This document shows positions 7,499 through 16,160 of a DNA stretch of 64,000 bases, piece by piece. The DNA comes from Haladaptatus litoreus (GTDB taxonomy: Archaea; Halobacteriota; Halobacteria; Halobacteriales; Haladaptataceae). The notes under the pieces were generated by a model. That model saw only the letters and a list, made by a program, of their open reading frames with translations, had not been told where the DNA came from and searched no databases. The DNA lies in NCBI RefSeq assembly GCF_900156425.1, contig NZ_FTNO01000001.1, positions 620,001 to 684,000 on the forward strand, read 5' to 3'. The position numbers and the translations under genes were made by a program. How positions within the stretch are numbered: the first letter of the stretch is position 1; each line of letters starts with the position of its first letter.

Positions 7499-8860
7499 AT
7501 GGTAGACGTTGCGCTCTCCGCGTTCCGCCTCCTTGTCGCGTTCTTTTTGGTGTTCATGAACGGTCTGTTCGTGGCGACTGAGTTCGCGTTCGTCAAGATA
7601 CGCCGGACGCGGGTGAACGAACTGGTCGAGGCGGGAAAACCCGGTGCGAATCTGGTGAAGGAAGCGGTCGATAATCTGGACGACTATCTGGCGGTCTGCC
7701 AACTCGGCATTACGCTTTCCTCGCTGGGATTGGGGTGGATAGGCGAACCTGCGGTTGCGGCCCTCATCGAACCCGTTCTCGGGCCTGTCGTCCCCGAGGG
7801 AACGATTCACTTCGTCGCCTTCGCGCTCGGATTCGGCTTCATCACTTTTCTCCACGTCGTCTTCGGCGAACTCGCGCCGAAGACGTTCGCTATTCAGGAG
7901 GCGGAACGGATTTCACTGCTCGTCGCGCCCCCGATGAAACTGTTCTACTATATTTTCCTGCCCGGAATCTTCGTGTTCAACGGCACGGCGAACTTCTTCA
8001 CGCGACTCGCGGGCGTCTCGCCAGCCTCGGAATCCGAGGAGGCACATACGGAAGACGAACTGATGATGGTGCTCGCCCAGTCCGAAGAACAGGGCCACAT
8101 CGACCTCGACGAAATGGAGATGATAGAAGGCGTCTTCGAACTCGGCGACACCACTGCCCGCGAAATCATGGTTCCGCGCCCCGACACCGCGACCGTTTCC
8201 GCGGGCATCCCACTCGATGAACTCCGGTCGGTCGCGGCCGAGGGCAACTTCACGCGCTACCTCGTTCTGGACGAGGAACAGGGCGACCAGCCAATCGGCT
8301 TCGTTCACGTCAAGGACATTCTACGGGCTATCGAGGGCGAGAGTATCGAAGCGACGACGCTGACTGCTCGCGACCTCGCCCGCAACGCTATTTTCGTTCC
8401 AGAAGACAGGCGTATCGACGACATCCTGACCGCATTCCGGCAGCGCGAGAGCCAGATGGCCGTCGTCATCGACGAGTGGGGTGAGTTCGAGGGTATCGTC
8501 ACTATCGAGGATATTCTGGAGGAAATCGTCGGCGAGATTCGGGACGAGTTCGACGCCGCCGAACTGGAACCTTCGATAACCGAACTCGGCGAAGATACCT
8601 ACACCGTCGATGGACACGTGCCTATCCACGAGGTCAACGAGACGCTCGATGCCGACTTCGAGAGCGAGGATTTCGAGACGATTGGGGGATTGGTGTTGAG
8701 CGAACTGGGGCGCGCCCCGGAAGTCGATGACAGCGTGGTGTTGGACGGCTACGTGTTCCGAGTCGATGACGTCGAACAAAGGCGGATTTCGCAGGTCACG
8801 ATAGAACCCGCGGAGCGTCGAGAACGCGAGTTCACCACCGAGCGCTCGGACGACGAATAA
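7499..8860 (+). CDS. DUF21/CBS/CorC-domain membrane protein (CNNM/hemolysin C type)
   Basis: 453 residues. The N-terminal DUF21 domain (residues ~1-190) has about four membrane segments and starts LSAFRLLVAFFLVFMNGLFV. A tandem CBS pair follows (~205-330; seen: VPRPDTATVSAGIPLDEL and MAVVIDEWGEFEGIVTIEDI). The C-terminus is a CorC/HlyC transporter-associated domain (DGHVPIHEVNETLDADF). CNNM/CorC proteins are linked to magnesium or cobalt efflux and nucleotide sensing through CBS; hemolysin is a misleading family name. The start is fixed by a strong SD. Full family length. Confidence 0.9.
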   Translation: MVDVALSAFRLLVAFFLVFMNGLFVATEFAFVKIRRTRVNELVEAGKPGANLVKEAVDNLDDYLAVCQLGITLSSLGLGWIGEPAVAALIEPVLGPVVPEGTIHFVAFALGFGFITFLHVVFGELAPKTFAIQEAERISLLVAPPMKLFYYIFLPGIFVFNGTANFFTRLAGVSPASESEEAHTEDELMMVLAQSEEQGHIDLDEMEMIEGVFELGDTTAREIMVPRPDTATVSAGIPLDELRSVAAEGNFTRYLVLDEEQGDQPIGFVHVKDILRAIEGESIEATTLTARDLARNAIFVPEDRRIDDILTAFRQRESQMAVVIDEWGEFEGIVTIEDILEEIVGEIRDEFDAAELEPSITELGEDTYTVDGHVPIHEVNETLDADFESEDFETIGGLVLSELGRAPEVDDSVVLDGYVFRVDDVEQRRISQVTIEPAERREREFTTERSDDE

Positions 8861-8998
8861 CTCGAACCTGTCTCTCGTGGTTCATATCCGTCGCTCGTAA
8901 ACCCTACCTGTCGCTCGTCGGCTTTTCACGTCGCTCTGCTGCTTCGTTTCGAGCAGCAAAATATCACCCGGCGAAACTGCGCCGAGTTGTTCGTTTGC

Positions 8999-9034
8999 AT
9001 TGGTTTCGCCCACGAGATTGGTTTCGCTCACGAG
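8999..9034. repeat. Two tandem 18-bp repeats next to the subtilase 3' end
   Basis: ATTGGTTTCGCCCACGAG is followed directly by ATTGGTTTCGCTCACGAG, differing at one base. The block abuts a 13-bp hairpin and lies in the 238-bp gap between the CBS gene and the subtilase. No reading frame with coding character was seen in the gap. Confidence 0.7.
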
Positions 9035-9059
9035 ACGTGTCCTCGCAGGACACGTCTCG
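9031..9059 (-). terminator. 13-bp perfect hairpin after the subtilase gene
   Basis: CGAGACGTGTCCT and AGGACACGTCTCG form a perfect 13-bp stem with a 3-base loop (CGC), about 40 bp past the subtilase stop on the minus strand. No U-run follows. Probable terminator or mRNA 3'-end structure. Confidence 0.5.
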
Positions 9060-9098
9060 AATCAGTTCGGGGGAATCAGTCCGAGGTCGGTAGCCGCC

Positions 9099-12000
9099 CT
9101 ATGCGACCACCTCGAACTGACCGTGTTCACCCGTCAAGGCGGGCATTTCGACGGGAACGTCCGGATGCGAGACTGTCTGGTTGCCCGACGCGAGAACGGT
9201 AATCGACCCCGCTTTGGTTTCTTGGAGACTGGAGACGGCGAACTCGTACTCGCCGGGTTCCGTCGATTCGTCGATGGCGTAGCTGAACTCGACCGTCGTG
9301 CTCTCGCCGCCGTCGAGGGTCACCTGCCGGGAGCTTTGTGGAACGTACTGCTCCATCATCTCCGGCGCGCCGAGCGCGCCGTAATCCGGTTCGACAGTGT
9401 CCGAAGCGGCCATGAAGAAGAGCCAAACCGTCTGCGTTGCGGTTTCGTCGCCGGTGTTGGTCAGCGTAGCGAACACTGTTATCTCATCGCCCTGTTTTGC
9501 TTCTTGGGGGCCGTTCACGTCCGACACTTGGAAGTACGCCGGGTCGGGTTCGCTCTCGACGACGGAGACGTTCGCCAACCGCTGGTCGTCGTCCGTCGTC
9601 ACTCCGTGTTGGTACGAACCGACTTCGCTCGGCATCGTCGCGGTAAACTCGACCGTCGCGTTCGCGCCGGGGTCGAGCGTCCGTTCGGACGCGTTCTCGA
9701 CCGCGCCGTCGAACAGGTAGTCGATGGACTGCGTTCCGGCAGCGGTGCCGGTGTTCTCGACGGTTGCGCTGACGGTCACTTGCTCGCCAGCGTCGGCCTC
9801 AGACGGTGCGTCGAGTTCCGTCACTTCGAAGTTCGCTTCGTCGGACGATTCGTTTTCGGTAACGCTGATAGTCGTCGAGACGACTTCGTCGGCGGAGACG
9901 CCGTGTTCGTAGTCGCCGACCGCTCTGTCGGAACCGATGGCGTAGCTAAATTCGACGGTTGCGCTCTCGCCGCCGTCGAGCGTCACCTGCTCGCTGAGTT
10001 CCGATTGCGATTCGAGCAACACCGAACTACCGAAGTCGGTGCCCGGCGGGAAGTAAAACACCGTTCGAGTGTCCTCCTGCTCGCCGACGTTCGTGACCGT
10101 CGCGGAAACGGTGATTTCTTCGCCCTGTTCGGCTTCACTCGGTGCGCTCAAGTTCGAGACTTCGAAGAACGTTCCGAGCGTCAAGTTCTGCGTCGTCGTT
10201 CCGTTCGCCGCGACTTCGGTGAACGTGATGTCCGAGTCCGGGTAGCGGTCGTGTGTCGTGCGGAGCGCGTAGGTACCGCGGTCGAGGTTTTCGATGCGAT
10301 AGTAGCCGTTTTCGTCGGTCGTCACGTTGAAGGCGCCTTGGTCGGCGTCGATGACGTTCGCACCTTCGACGGGGATGCCCGCCGCGTTGGTGACGTAGCC
10401 TTCGATGACGCCCTCGCGCGGTTCGACGGTGAAGTCAACGTCGTCTACCGTCTCGCCGGGTGCGACCGTGACGATTTCGTCCGGGCGGTAGTCGTCCGGC
10501 GTTTCGGCGACGTTCACGACGTACGTGCCCGCCGTGACGGTGAGCGAGTAGCTTCCGTTCTCGTCCGTCGTCGTTTCGTGGATGTTTCCGTCGTCGTCTT
10601 CGGCGGCGACGGTGACGTTTGCGACGCCTTCACCCGTGTCCGATGCGGTGACCGTTCCGCTGATGGTTCCCGGCGTGGGGTCGAGTTCGACGTTCAGCGT
10701 AGCGGTGTCGTCCACCGGAATCGTGACGTTCTCGGTCACGTCGTCGTACCCCTCCGCCGACATCGAAACCTCGTGCGTTCCCGACGGAACGCCGTCGATT
10801 CGGTACTCGCCGTTCTCGTCGGTCACGGCGGTGTAGTTCCCGTCATCGACTGCCACATCGACCGAGACGGTTGCGTCTTCGACGGGTTCGCCGGTGGCGC
10901 TGTCAGTGACGGTTCCGGTTAGGTTGCCGCGGTCGATAGTGATGTCGAGGGGCGATTGGTCGCTGTCGTCCTCGCTCGACACGACGTGGAGCCAGTCTAT
11001 CGAGGGGTCTATCTCGTCGTCGAGGGTGTGGGTGAACTCGACGGTTTCGCTCTCGCCCGGCGCGAGCGTGACGTTCGCGGTCGTCTCGTCCCGTGCGCGC
11101 GCCGTGCCGTCGGCGGCAGAGCCGAAACCGCTGAGGTAGGCGACCGAGTTCGCGAGGAGCAGGTCACCGTCTTCGGTGAACTCGTCCTCCTCGGTGAAGT
11201 AGTCGCGCCCGACGGCCGACAGGAGCACTTCGTTTTTATCGTCGTTGACTGCCACAGCAGGGCCTGCACTGCCCGAACCGTAGTCGGCGTCAGCCAAGAT
11301 GGTGCCGCTGTAATCGTCGAACCAGCTACCCCAGATAGTGCTCCCGGTAAACACTTCGACGGAATCGCCGACTTCACCGACGCCGGTGAAGACAGGGTGG
11401 TTCTCCTGAATGTCGATGGTCACTGGAGGCGACGAATCGCTGCTGGCATCCCGTTCGACAGGGTCGCCGCGGACGTTGTGGAGTCGATACACGCCGTCGG
11501 CGTATGCGTACGACGAGGCTCCTTGGTACGAATCGAGGTAGACTGCGCTTTGGTCGGCGTCCAGTTCGTCGAGGAAGTCCGAGGCGACTTGGTCGCTACC
11601 GAATCGCTGGACGACGAACGTGTCGTACTCGTCCATCGCGCCCGGCAGCTCGTCTGCCGTCACGACATCGACGTTGTAGATGTCGGTGTCGAGGTGTTCT
11701 TCGAGCGTGCTGGCGATGTTGTCGCCGTGTTCGTTGTCCGACACGTCAACTACTGCCACGTCGACGTTGCGCGGCATCGTTTCGTACTCGACGGTCTGCT
11801 CGTCGGTCGCATTACCGGTATTTTCGACTTCCGCAGTGACGTTGACCGTTTCACCGGCGCTGGCCTCGGCGGGCGCATCGGTGATGCTGACGTCGAAGAA
11901 CGCTTCGAGCACGGTGACGTTCGCAGTTTCCGAATCGTCTTCGGTGAAGACGCCGTGTTCGTAGGTTCCGTTGTCGATGTCGCTCGTGTCCGCGTCGAAC

Positions 12001-14201
12001 TCCACCGTGGTGGATTCACCGGCGTCGAGCGTCACGTTCTCCGTCAACACCGGCGTTTCGAGGTCATCGAAGCGGTATTCGACGGTTTGGGTGTCTTGCT
12101 GATTACCCGTGTTCGTCACGTCCGCGCTCACGGAGAGCGTTTCGCCCTGCTCGACTTCGTCCGATGCGTTCAGGTTCGAAACGTCGAAGAACGAACCGAG
12201 AATTGTCATCTGACCGGTTTCCGAATCGGACTCCGAGAACACGCCGTAGTGGACGGTTCCGCCGGGTAGTTCCGACGTATCGACTTGGAACGTCACCGTC
12301 GATTCGTGCGGTCGGTCAACCGGGTCGTCGATGCCTTCGGGGGCCATATCGACCGGCGTCGTCGCGGCCGGTTCGCCATCCCCGAGGTCGCTTTCGTTCT
12401 GCGCGATGTGCAGTTCGATTTCTTCGAGTGCGCCTTCCTCACCGAGGTTTTCGAGATCGGCGGTGATGTTGATCGTCTCACCCTGCTCGGCTTCGTCGGG
12501 TGCGCTGAGGTTCGAAACGTCGATTTCACCTTCTTCGAGCGTTCCTTGCACTTTCTGCTGTAGCAGGTTCAAGTCCGTGTACGTGACTTCGCCGTCGCGG
12601 TTCATATCCGCGAGGTTCGGGTTGAAGTTCGCCGGGTCGTTCCCCGCGAGGTACTGCTGGGTGAGTTGTACGTCCTGCACCGTAACCGCGCCGTTCTCGT
12701 TCACGTCGCCCAACTCGGATTCGGGGACGAATATCATCTCATCGACCGCCGCGTAGGCGTCGATGATACCTTTCCCGTACCGAGTGTCCTTTTCGTCCTC
12801 GGGTGCATCCCAATCGTCGGGCTTTTCGGCCGAGGCTTCGAGCGCAGTTTCGATTTCCTCGACACTGGCGTCGGGATTAGCCGACCGCATCAGGGCGACC
12901 GTCCCCGCGACGTGCGGGGCGGCCATCGACGTTCCCGATAGTTCCTGATAGCTTCCGCCCGGTTCGGCGCTCAGCACGTCAACGCCGGGGGCCGAAACGT
13001 CGGGTTTGACGAACGTGTCTGGCCAGTCTTCCGGTGGGTTCTCCCAGTTGCTTTTGTCGATTTCCTGTCCGCTGGAGAAGTCCGCGATATCTCGGTTGCT
13101 GTCGGACGCACCGATGGACAGCGAGTTGAAGTCGTTGCCGGGGGACCCGACACAGCCTTCCCCGGAGTTGCCCGAGGAACTGACGAACGTCGTTCCGAGC
13201 GACCGGGAGTTTTCGATTACCGGAATCCACGCGTCGTTGTAGACGGGACCGAACAGGCCACAGCCAGCGCCGAGGCTGAGACTCGCCACGTCGGCGTCCT
13301 CCTCGACGGCCCACTGGACGCCGCCGATGACGCCCTCGGTCGAACCGCTACCTCCGGGAATGACCATCCCGTGAATCAAGTCCGCTTCGGGTGCGACGCC
13401 GATGGCGGTGCCACTGCTGGCACCGCCCATCGCGGTTGCGCTCGTGTGCGTTCCGTGGTAGTGGCTGTCCCGCGGCTCCGAGCCGGGAACGATGTTCCCG
13501 CTGTCATCGAACTCCGCCCACCCGCCGGGGTACGTCGGGTCGGACGGGTCTTCGGTGTACAGTTCTATATCCGGGTGTTCAATATCGACGCCGGTATCGA
13601 GGACGGCGATTTTCGCACCCTCGCCCCTGGTTCCGAGTTCGTTCCAGACTTGCGGTGCGCGAATCTGATCTAATCCATACGTCGCGTCGTCCGGGGTCAC
13701 GTCGGAGTCGGCGGACGGTTGGGGTTCGGGAACCGTGTACTCCCGACTCTTGACGATGGATTTCACGCCGTCGATTGTGGCCAGTTCGTTGATGTCAACT
13801 GCTTCGGTGTTGACGGTGACCGAGACGGCGTTCACCAACCAGAATTTGTTCTGTACTTCGACAGCCTCTCTGGATTCGAGTTGCGAGACGGGTCGTTCTC
13901 TCGTCTCGGCGGCGTGCTCCTTGAGGAGTCGTATCGCCGTCTCGTCGTCCATCTCCGGAGCGACTGACGTTTGTTCGAAGAGCACGAGAACCTGTACGGT
14001 TCCCTCCGCTCCCTCCAACGCGGGGTCGATCGTCGCGTCGGGGACGTTTTGTCTTGTCTGTTCTGCTACACTTCCGACCGATGTCGCGTTCTGTTCCGCC
14101 GTGGCTCCTGCGAACCCGACAGCGCCGGTACCGATTACCGACAGTATCATCAGAAGCGACAGAAAAATCGCGTCGATATGTTTTCTTCTTTCGTTCGTCA
14201 T
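9099..14201 (-). CDS. Secreted multidomain subtilase with dockerin and CARDB modules
   Basis: 1700 residues from the ATG giving MTNERRKHID; 15 earlier codons are open. A hydrophobic signal segment (~12-35) is followed by a propeptide and an S8 domain: Asp in KIAVLDTGVDIEHPD (~202), His in DSHYHGTHTSA (~249), oxyanion Asn in VSSSGNSG (~345), Ser in LSGTSMAAPHVAGTVAL (~425). Residues ~497-555 are a dockerin (GDVNENGAVTVQDVQLTQQY and DMNRDGEVTYTDLNLLQQ). Then come several CARDB repeats (FDVSNLNASDEVEQGE type), an inserted ~220-residue GATase-like domain (~815-1035), three carboxypeptidase-regulatory-like repeats (DENGEYRIDGVPSGTHEV), and three more CARDBs. No C-terminal anchor or PGF-CTERM is seen. 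Likely an extracellular protease attached through dockerin-cohesin or CARDB adhesion; its targets are unknown. Confidence 0.93.
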   Translation of the reverse strand: MTNERRKHIDAIFLSLLMILSVIGTGAVGFAGATAEQNATSVGSVAEQTRQNVPDATIDPALEGAEGTVQVLVLFEQTSVAPEMDDETAIRLLKEHAAETRERPVSQLESREAVEVQNKFWLVNAVSVTVNTEAVDINELATIDGVKSIVKSREYTVPEPQPSADSDVTPDDATYGLDQIRAPQVWNELGTRGEGAKIAVLDTGVDIEHPDIELYTEDPSDPTYPGGWAEFDDSGNIVPGSEPRDSHYHGTHTSATAMGGASSGTAIGVAPEADLIHGMVIPGGSGSTEGVIGGVQWAVEEDADVASLSLGAGCGLFGPVYNDAWIPVIENSRSLGTTFVSSSGNSGEGCVGSPGNDFNSLSIGASDSNRDIADFSSGQEIDKSNWENPPEDWPDTFVKPDVSAPGVDVLSAEPGGSYQELSGTSMAAPHVAGTVALMRSANPDASVEEIETALEASAEKPDDWDAPEDEKDTRYGKGIIDAYAAVDEMIFVPESELGDVNENGAVTVQDVQLTQQYLAGNDPANFNPNLADMNRDGEVTYTDLNLLQQKVQGTLEEGEIDVSNLSAPDEAEQGETINITADLENLGEEGALEEIELHIAQNESDLGDGEPAATTPVDMAPEGIDDPVDRPHESTVTFQVDTSELPGGTVHYGVFSESDSETGQMTILGSFFDVSNLNASDEVEQGETLSVSADVTNTGNQQDTQTVEYRFDDLETPVLTENVTLDAGESTTVEFDADTSDIDNGTYEHGVFTEDDSETANVTVLEAFFDVSITDAPAEASAGETVNVTAEVENTGNATDEQTVEYETMPRNVDVAVVDVSDNEHGDNIASTLEEHLDTDIYNVDVVTADELPGAMDEYDTFVVQRFGSDQVASDFLDELDADQSAVYLDSYQGASSYAYADGVYRLHNVRGDPVERDASSDSSPPVTIDIQENHPVFTGVGEVGDSVEVFTGSTIWGSWFDDYSGTILADADYGSGSAGPAVAVNDDKNEVLLSAVGRDYFTEEDEFTEDGDLLLANSVAYLSGFGSAADGTARARDETTANVTLAPGESETVEFTHTLDDEIDPSIDWLHVVSSEDDSDQSPLDITIDRGNLTGTVTDSATGEPVEDATVSVDVAVDDGNYTAVTDENGEYRIDGVPSGTHEVSMSAEGYDDVTENVTIPVDDTATLNVELDPTPGTISGTVTASDTGEGVANVTVAAEDDDGNIHETTTDENGSYSLTVTAGTYVVNVAETPDDYRPDEIVTVAPGETVDDVDFTVEPREGVIEGYVTNAAGIPVEGANVIDADQGAFNVTTDENGYYRIENLDRGTYALRTTHDRYPDSDITFTEVAANGTTTQNLTLGTFFEVSNLSAPSEAEQGEEITVSATVTNVGEQEDTRTVFYFPPGTDFGSSVLLESQSELSEQVTLDGGESATVEFSYAIGSDRAVGDYEHGVSADEVVSTTISVTENESSDEANFEVTELDAPSEADAGEQVTVSATVENTGTAAGTQSIDYLFDGAVENASERTLDPGANATVEFTATMPSEVGSYQHGVTTDDDQRLANVSVVESEPDPAYFQVSDVNGPQEAKQGDEITVFATLTNTGDETATQTVWLFFMAASDTVEPDYGALGAPEMMEQYVPQSSRQVTLDGGESTTVEFSYAIDESTEPGEYEFAVSSLQETKAGSITVLASGNQTVSHPDVPVEMPALTGEHGQFEVVA

Positions 14202-14558
14202 ATTGTCTTTTCCTAGTTTCGTACTATATCTGCATAGTTGATGCAAATATGTACAACAAATAAATTGATGTTATCTAACTAATAATTATTGCCTAGACTA
14301 CTACAAAAAAATTAATACACTGCAGTATTTCAGTTATTGGCTGAGAATCTGTTCTAAATTACTAATTTTTCAGAACCGGAACGCTCCGCCGGTGGTTGGA
14401 CGAAATCCCTTCGAATCCTTAATGAGTATAATCACACACCACTGTGTCGATGGGTTGCGATTCCGCTACAGAGCTGTTCTACTACATATTATTTCCGTCT
14501 GAAACGACCTGTCTGACGGCAACGCTTAAATATGAGGTCGCCACTCCAATCGAGTACA
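14202..14558. other. A/T-rich divergent promoter region between the subtilase and leuA
   Basis: 357 bp without a credible gene. It is clearly A/T-rich from about 14218 to 14370, unlike the flanking coding DNA. It must hold the subtilase promoter on the minus strand (GATATAGTA about 30 bp before the ATG is a candidate) and the leuA promoter at its right end. Confidence 0.6.
14524..14533 (+). promoter_or_regulatory. TATA element of leuA
   Basis: GCTTAAATAT lies about 30 bp upstream of the ATG at 14559. This spacing supports that ATG as the true leuA start, although the downstream reading frame is currently one base out of register with it. Confidence 0.5.
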
Positions 14559-15774
14559 ATGTCTGAAAACGACAGCACCTCCGAGAGGGGGGGTCGAGTT
14601 CTTCGAGGGCACGTTAGCCCACACCGACGAGATTGAAAACGTTCGAATCTTCGACACGACGCTCCGCGACGGCGAGCAGACGCCACGCACCTCGTTCACG
14701 CCGGACGAGAAGCGCGAAATCGCGGCCGCGTTGGACGAGATGGGAACCCACGTCATCGAGGCGGGATTCCCGGCCAACGGGGACGCCGAGTTCGAGGCCG
14801 TCCGCGACATCGCGGAATCGACGCGGGCGACGACCTGCGCGCTGGCCCGAATCGTGGACGGCGACGTGGAAACTGCAATAGATACCGGCGCGGAAATGGT
14901 TCACATCTTCGCTTCGACCAGCGACGTGCAAATCGAGGATTCGATGCACGCGACGCGGGAAGAGGTGAAAGAGCGCGCCGTGAAAGCCGTCGAGCGAGTC
15001 GCCGAGGCGGGCGTGAGTCCGATGTTCTCGCCGATGGACGCGACGCGAACCGACCCGGAGTACATGGACGAAATCGTGGAGGCAGTCACCGACGCGGGCG
15101 TCGAATGGATCAACGTCCCCGACACCTGCGGCGTGGGGACGCCCGCCCGATTCGCCGACCTCGTGGCGCGAATCCGCGAGCACACCGACGCCAGAATCGA
15201 CGTGCACACCCACGACGATTTCGGCATGGCCACCGCGAACGCGATGGCCGGGTTGGAAGCGGGCGCAGACCAAGTGCAGGTCAGCGTCAACGGCATCGGC
15301 GAGCGCGCCGGAAACGCCGCCTTCGAGGAGGTCGTGATGGCCGCCGAAGGCGTCTACGGCGTCGATACCGGCATCGACACAACCGAAATCGCCGAGATTT
15401 CCGAAATGGTCGCGGAGTACAGCGAAGTACCGGTACCCGTCAACAAACCCGTCGTGGGCGCGAACGCCTTCGCTCACGAAAGCGGAATTCACGCCGCGGG
15501 CGTCATCGAAAACAGCGATACGTTCGAAACCGGCGTGATGAAACCGGAAATGGTCGGCGCGCGCCGGGAGTTCGTCCTCGGCAAACACACCGGGACGCAC
15601 GCGGTACGGAAACACCTCAAACAGGCCGGATTCACGCCGACCGAAACCGAAGTCCGGCAAATCACTCGCCGAGTGAAAGACCGAGGTGCCGAAAAGGAGC
15701 GCGTCACGGTGAGTGATGTGCGGCGGTTCGCCCGCGAACTGGGCGTCGATTCTCGTGAGGAGGCGGGAGCGTAG
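14559..15774 (+). CDS. leuA: 2-isopropylmalate synthase-family enzyme LeuA (apparent 5' frameshift)
   Basis: First committed step of leucine synthesis: 2-oxoisovalerate plus acetyl-CoA to 2-isopropylmalate. The HMGL-like TIM barrel is clear (VRIFDTTLRDGEQTPRTSF, then metal-ligand HTHDDFGMATANAMAG and GIGERAGNAAFEEVVMAAEG). No ATG, GTG or TTG exists in the enzyme frame before a TTG inside the barrel at 14731. An ATG at 14559, with a TATA box 30 bp upstream, is one base out of frame. Removing one G from the G7 run at 14587-14593 joins them (MSENDSTSERG-VEFFEGTL) into a ~404-residue protein. This is either a sequence error, a real mutation or slippage. It lacks the C-terminal LeuA regulatory domain, so citramalate synthase or homocitrate synthase activity is possible; the ilv/leu context favours LeuA. 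Confidence 0.85.
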
Positions 15775-15882
15775 CCATGCCTTCTCGCGTTCGTTCTACC
15801 ACCGTTCAGCGACGGCGATTCGGAAAATCGTGCGTGACAATACCAAGGGGCAAACGTTGCCTGACACGTAAAGCCTATTCCC

Positions 15883-15993
15883 ATGGCCAAACCAAGAGTG
15901 CAAACACAGATGCGACAGTCACACATGGCCCTCGATTCGTCGGAGTCGAGCGCCGCGGCTGTCGAGCGCGCACTCATTATTGTAGGGGTCTAG
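15883..15993 (+). CDS. Candidate branched-chain leader peptide upstream of ilvB
   Basis: A 36-codon frame from ATG (MAKPRVQTQMRQSHMALDSS...) that ends AVERALIIVGV followed by TAG. Five of the last seven residues are Leu, Ile, Ile, Val, Val. The codons GTA GGG GTC make up the 5' arm of a perfect 9-bp hairpin, and the stop codon lies in its loop. This is the layout of bacterial attenuation leaders, where ribosome stalling on scarce charged tRNAs keeps a terminator open. It lies 108 bp after leuA and 164 bp before the ilvB GTG. No strong SD or TATA was found at fixed spacing; ACAATACC ~40 bp upstream is a weak candidate. Conservation across haloarchaea is unknown to me, so it may be coincidence. 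Confidence 0.5.
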   Translation: MAKPRVQTQMRQSHMALDSSESSAAAVERALIIVGV

Positions 15994-16004
15994 GTACCCC
16001 TACA
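15981..16004 (+). promoter_or_regulatory. Attenuator-like hairpin overlapping the leader stop codon
   Basis: TGTAGGGGT (15981-15989) pairs perfectly with ACCCCTACA (15996-16004) around a 6-base loop that contains the TAG stop. A pyrimidine-rich stretch CTATTCTCTCCCCC follows, but no clean U-run, so intrinsic termination is plausible rather than certain. A ribosome on the Ile-Ile-Val codons would cover the 5' arm. Confidence 0.45.
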
Positions 16005-16064
16005 CTATTCTCTCCCCCGAACCCTGAATCGCCATCCAACAGTTCCGAGTGTACGCGTAAACCA

Positions 16065-16160
16065 ATGTCAGAAACACAACCGACAGCAAAGCGGTATCGA
16101 CCGCCACAGAGGAAGCATCGGCCGAGAACAGACTCACGAATCGAGGTGACGGTTTCGTGA
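16065..16160 (+). other. Short frame overlapping the ilvB start (uORF or displaced ilvB N-terminus)
   Basis: 31 codons from ATG (MSETQPTAKRYRPP...) whose TGA overlaps the GTG of ilvB as GTGA. The composition is basic, unlike local proteins. In the ilvB frame the same DNA reads acidic and haloarchaeal in character (TTDSKAVSTATEEASAEN) back to a stop at 16058, but without a start codon. So either this is a coupling uORF, or the true ilvB begins at this ATG and one indel near 16080 separates the frames. Confidence 0.35.

Noticed and set aside
9000..10922. 640-codon plus-strand frame
   Set aside because: Antisense shadow of the subtilase. High GC third positions keep the opposite strand open; the translation is Arg/Val-rich and shows no family motif.
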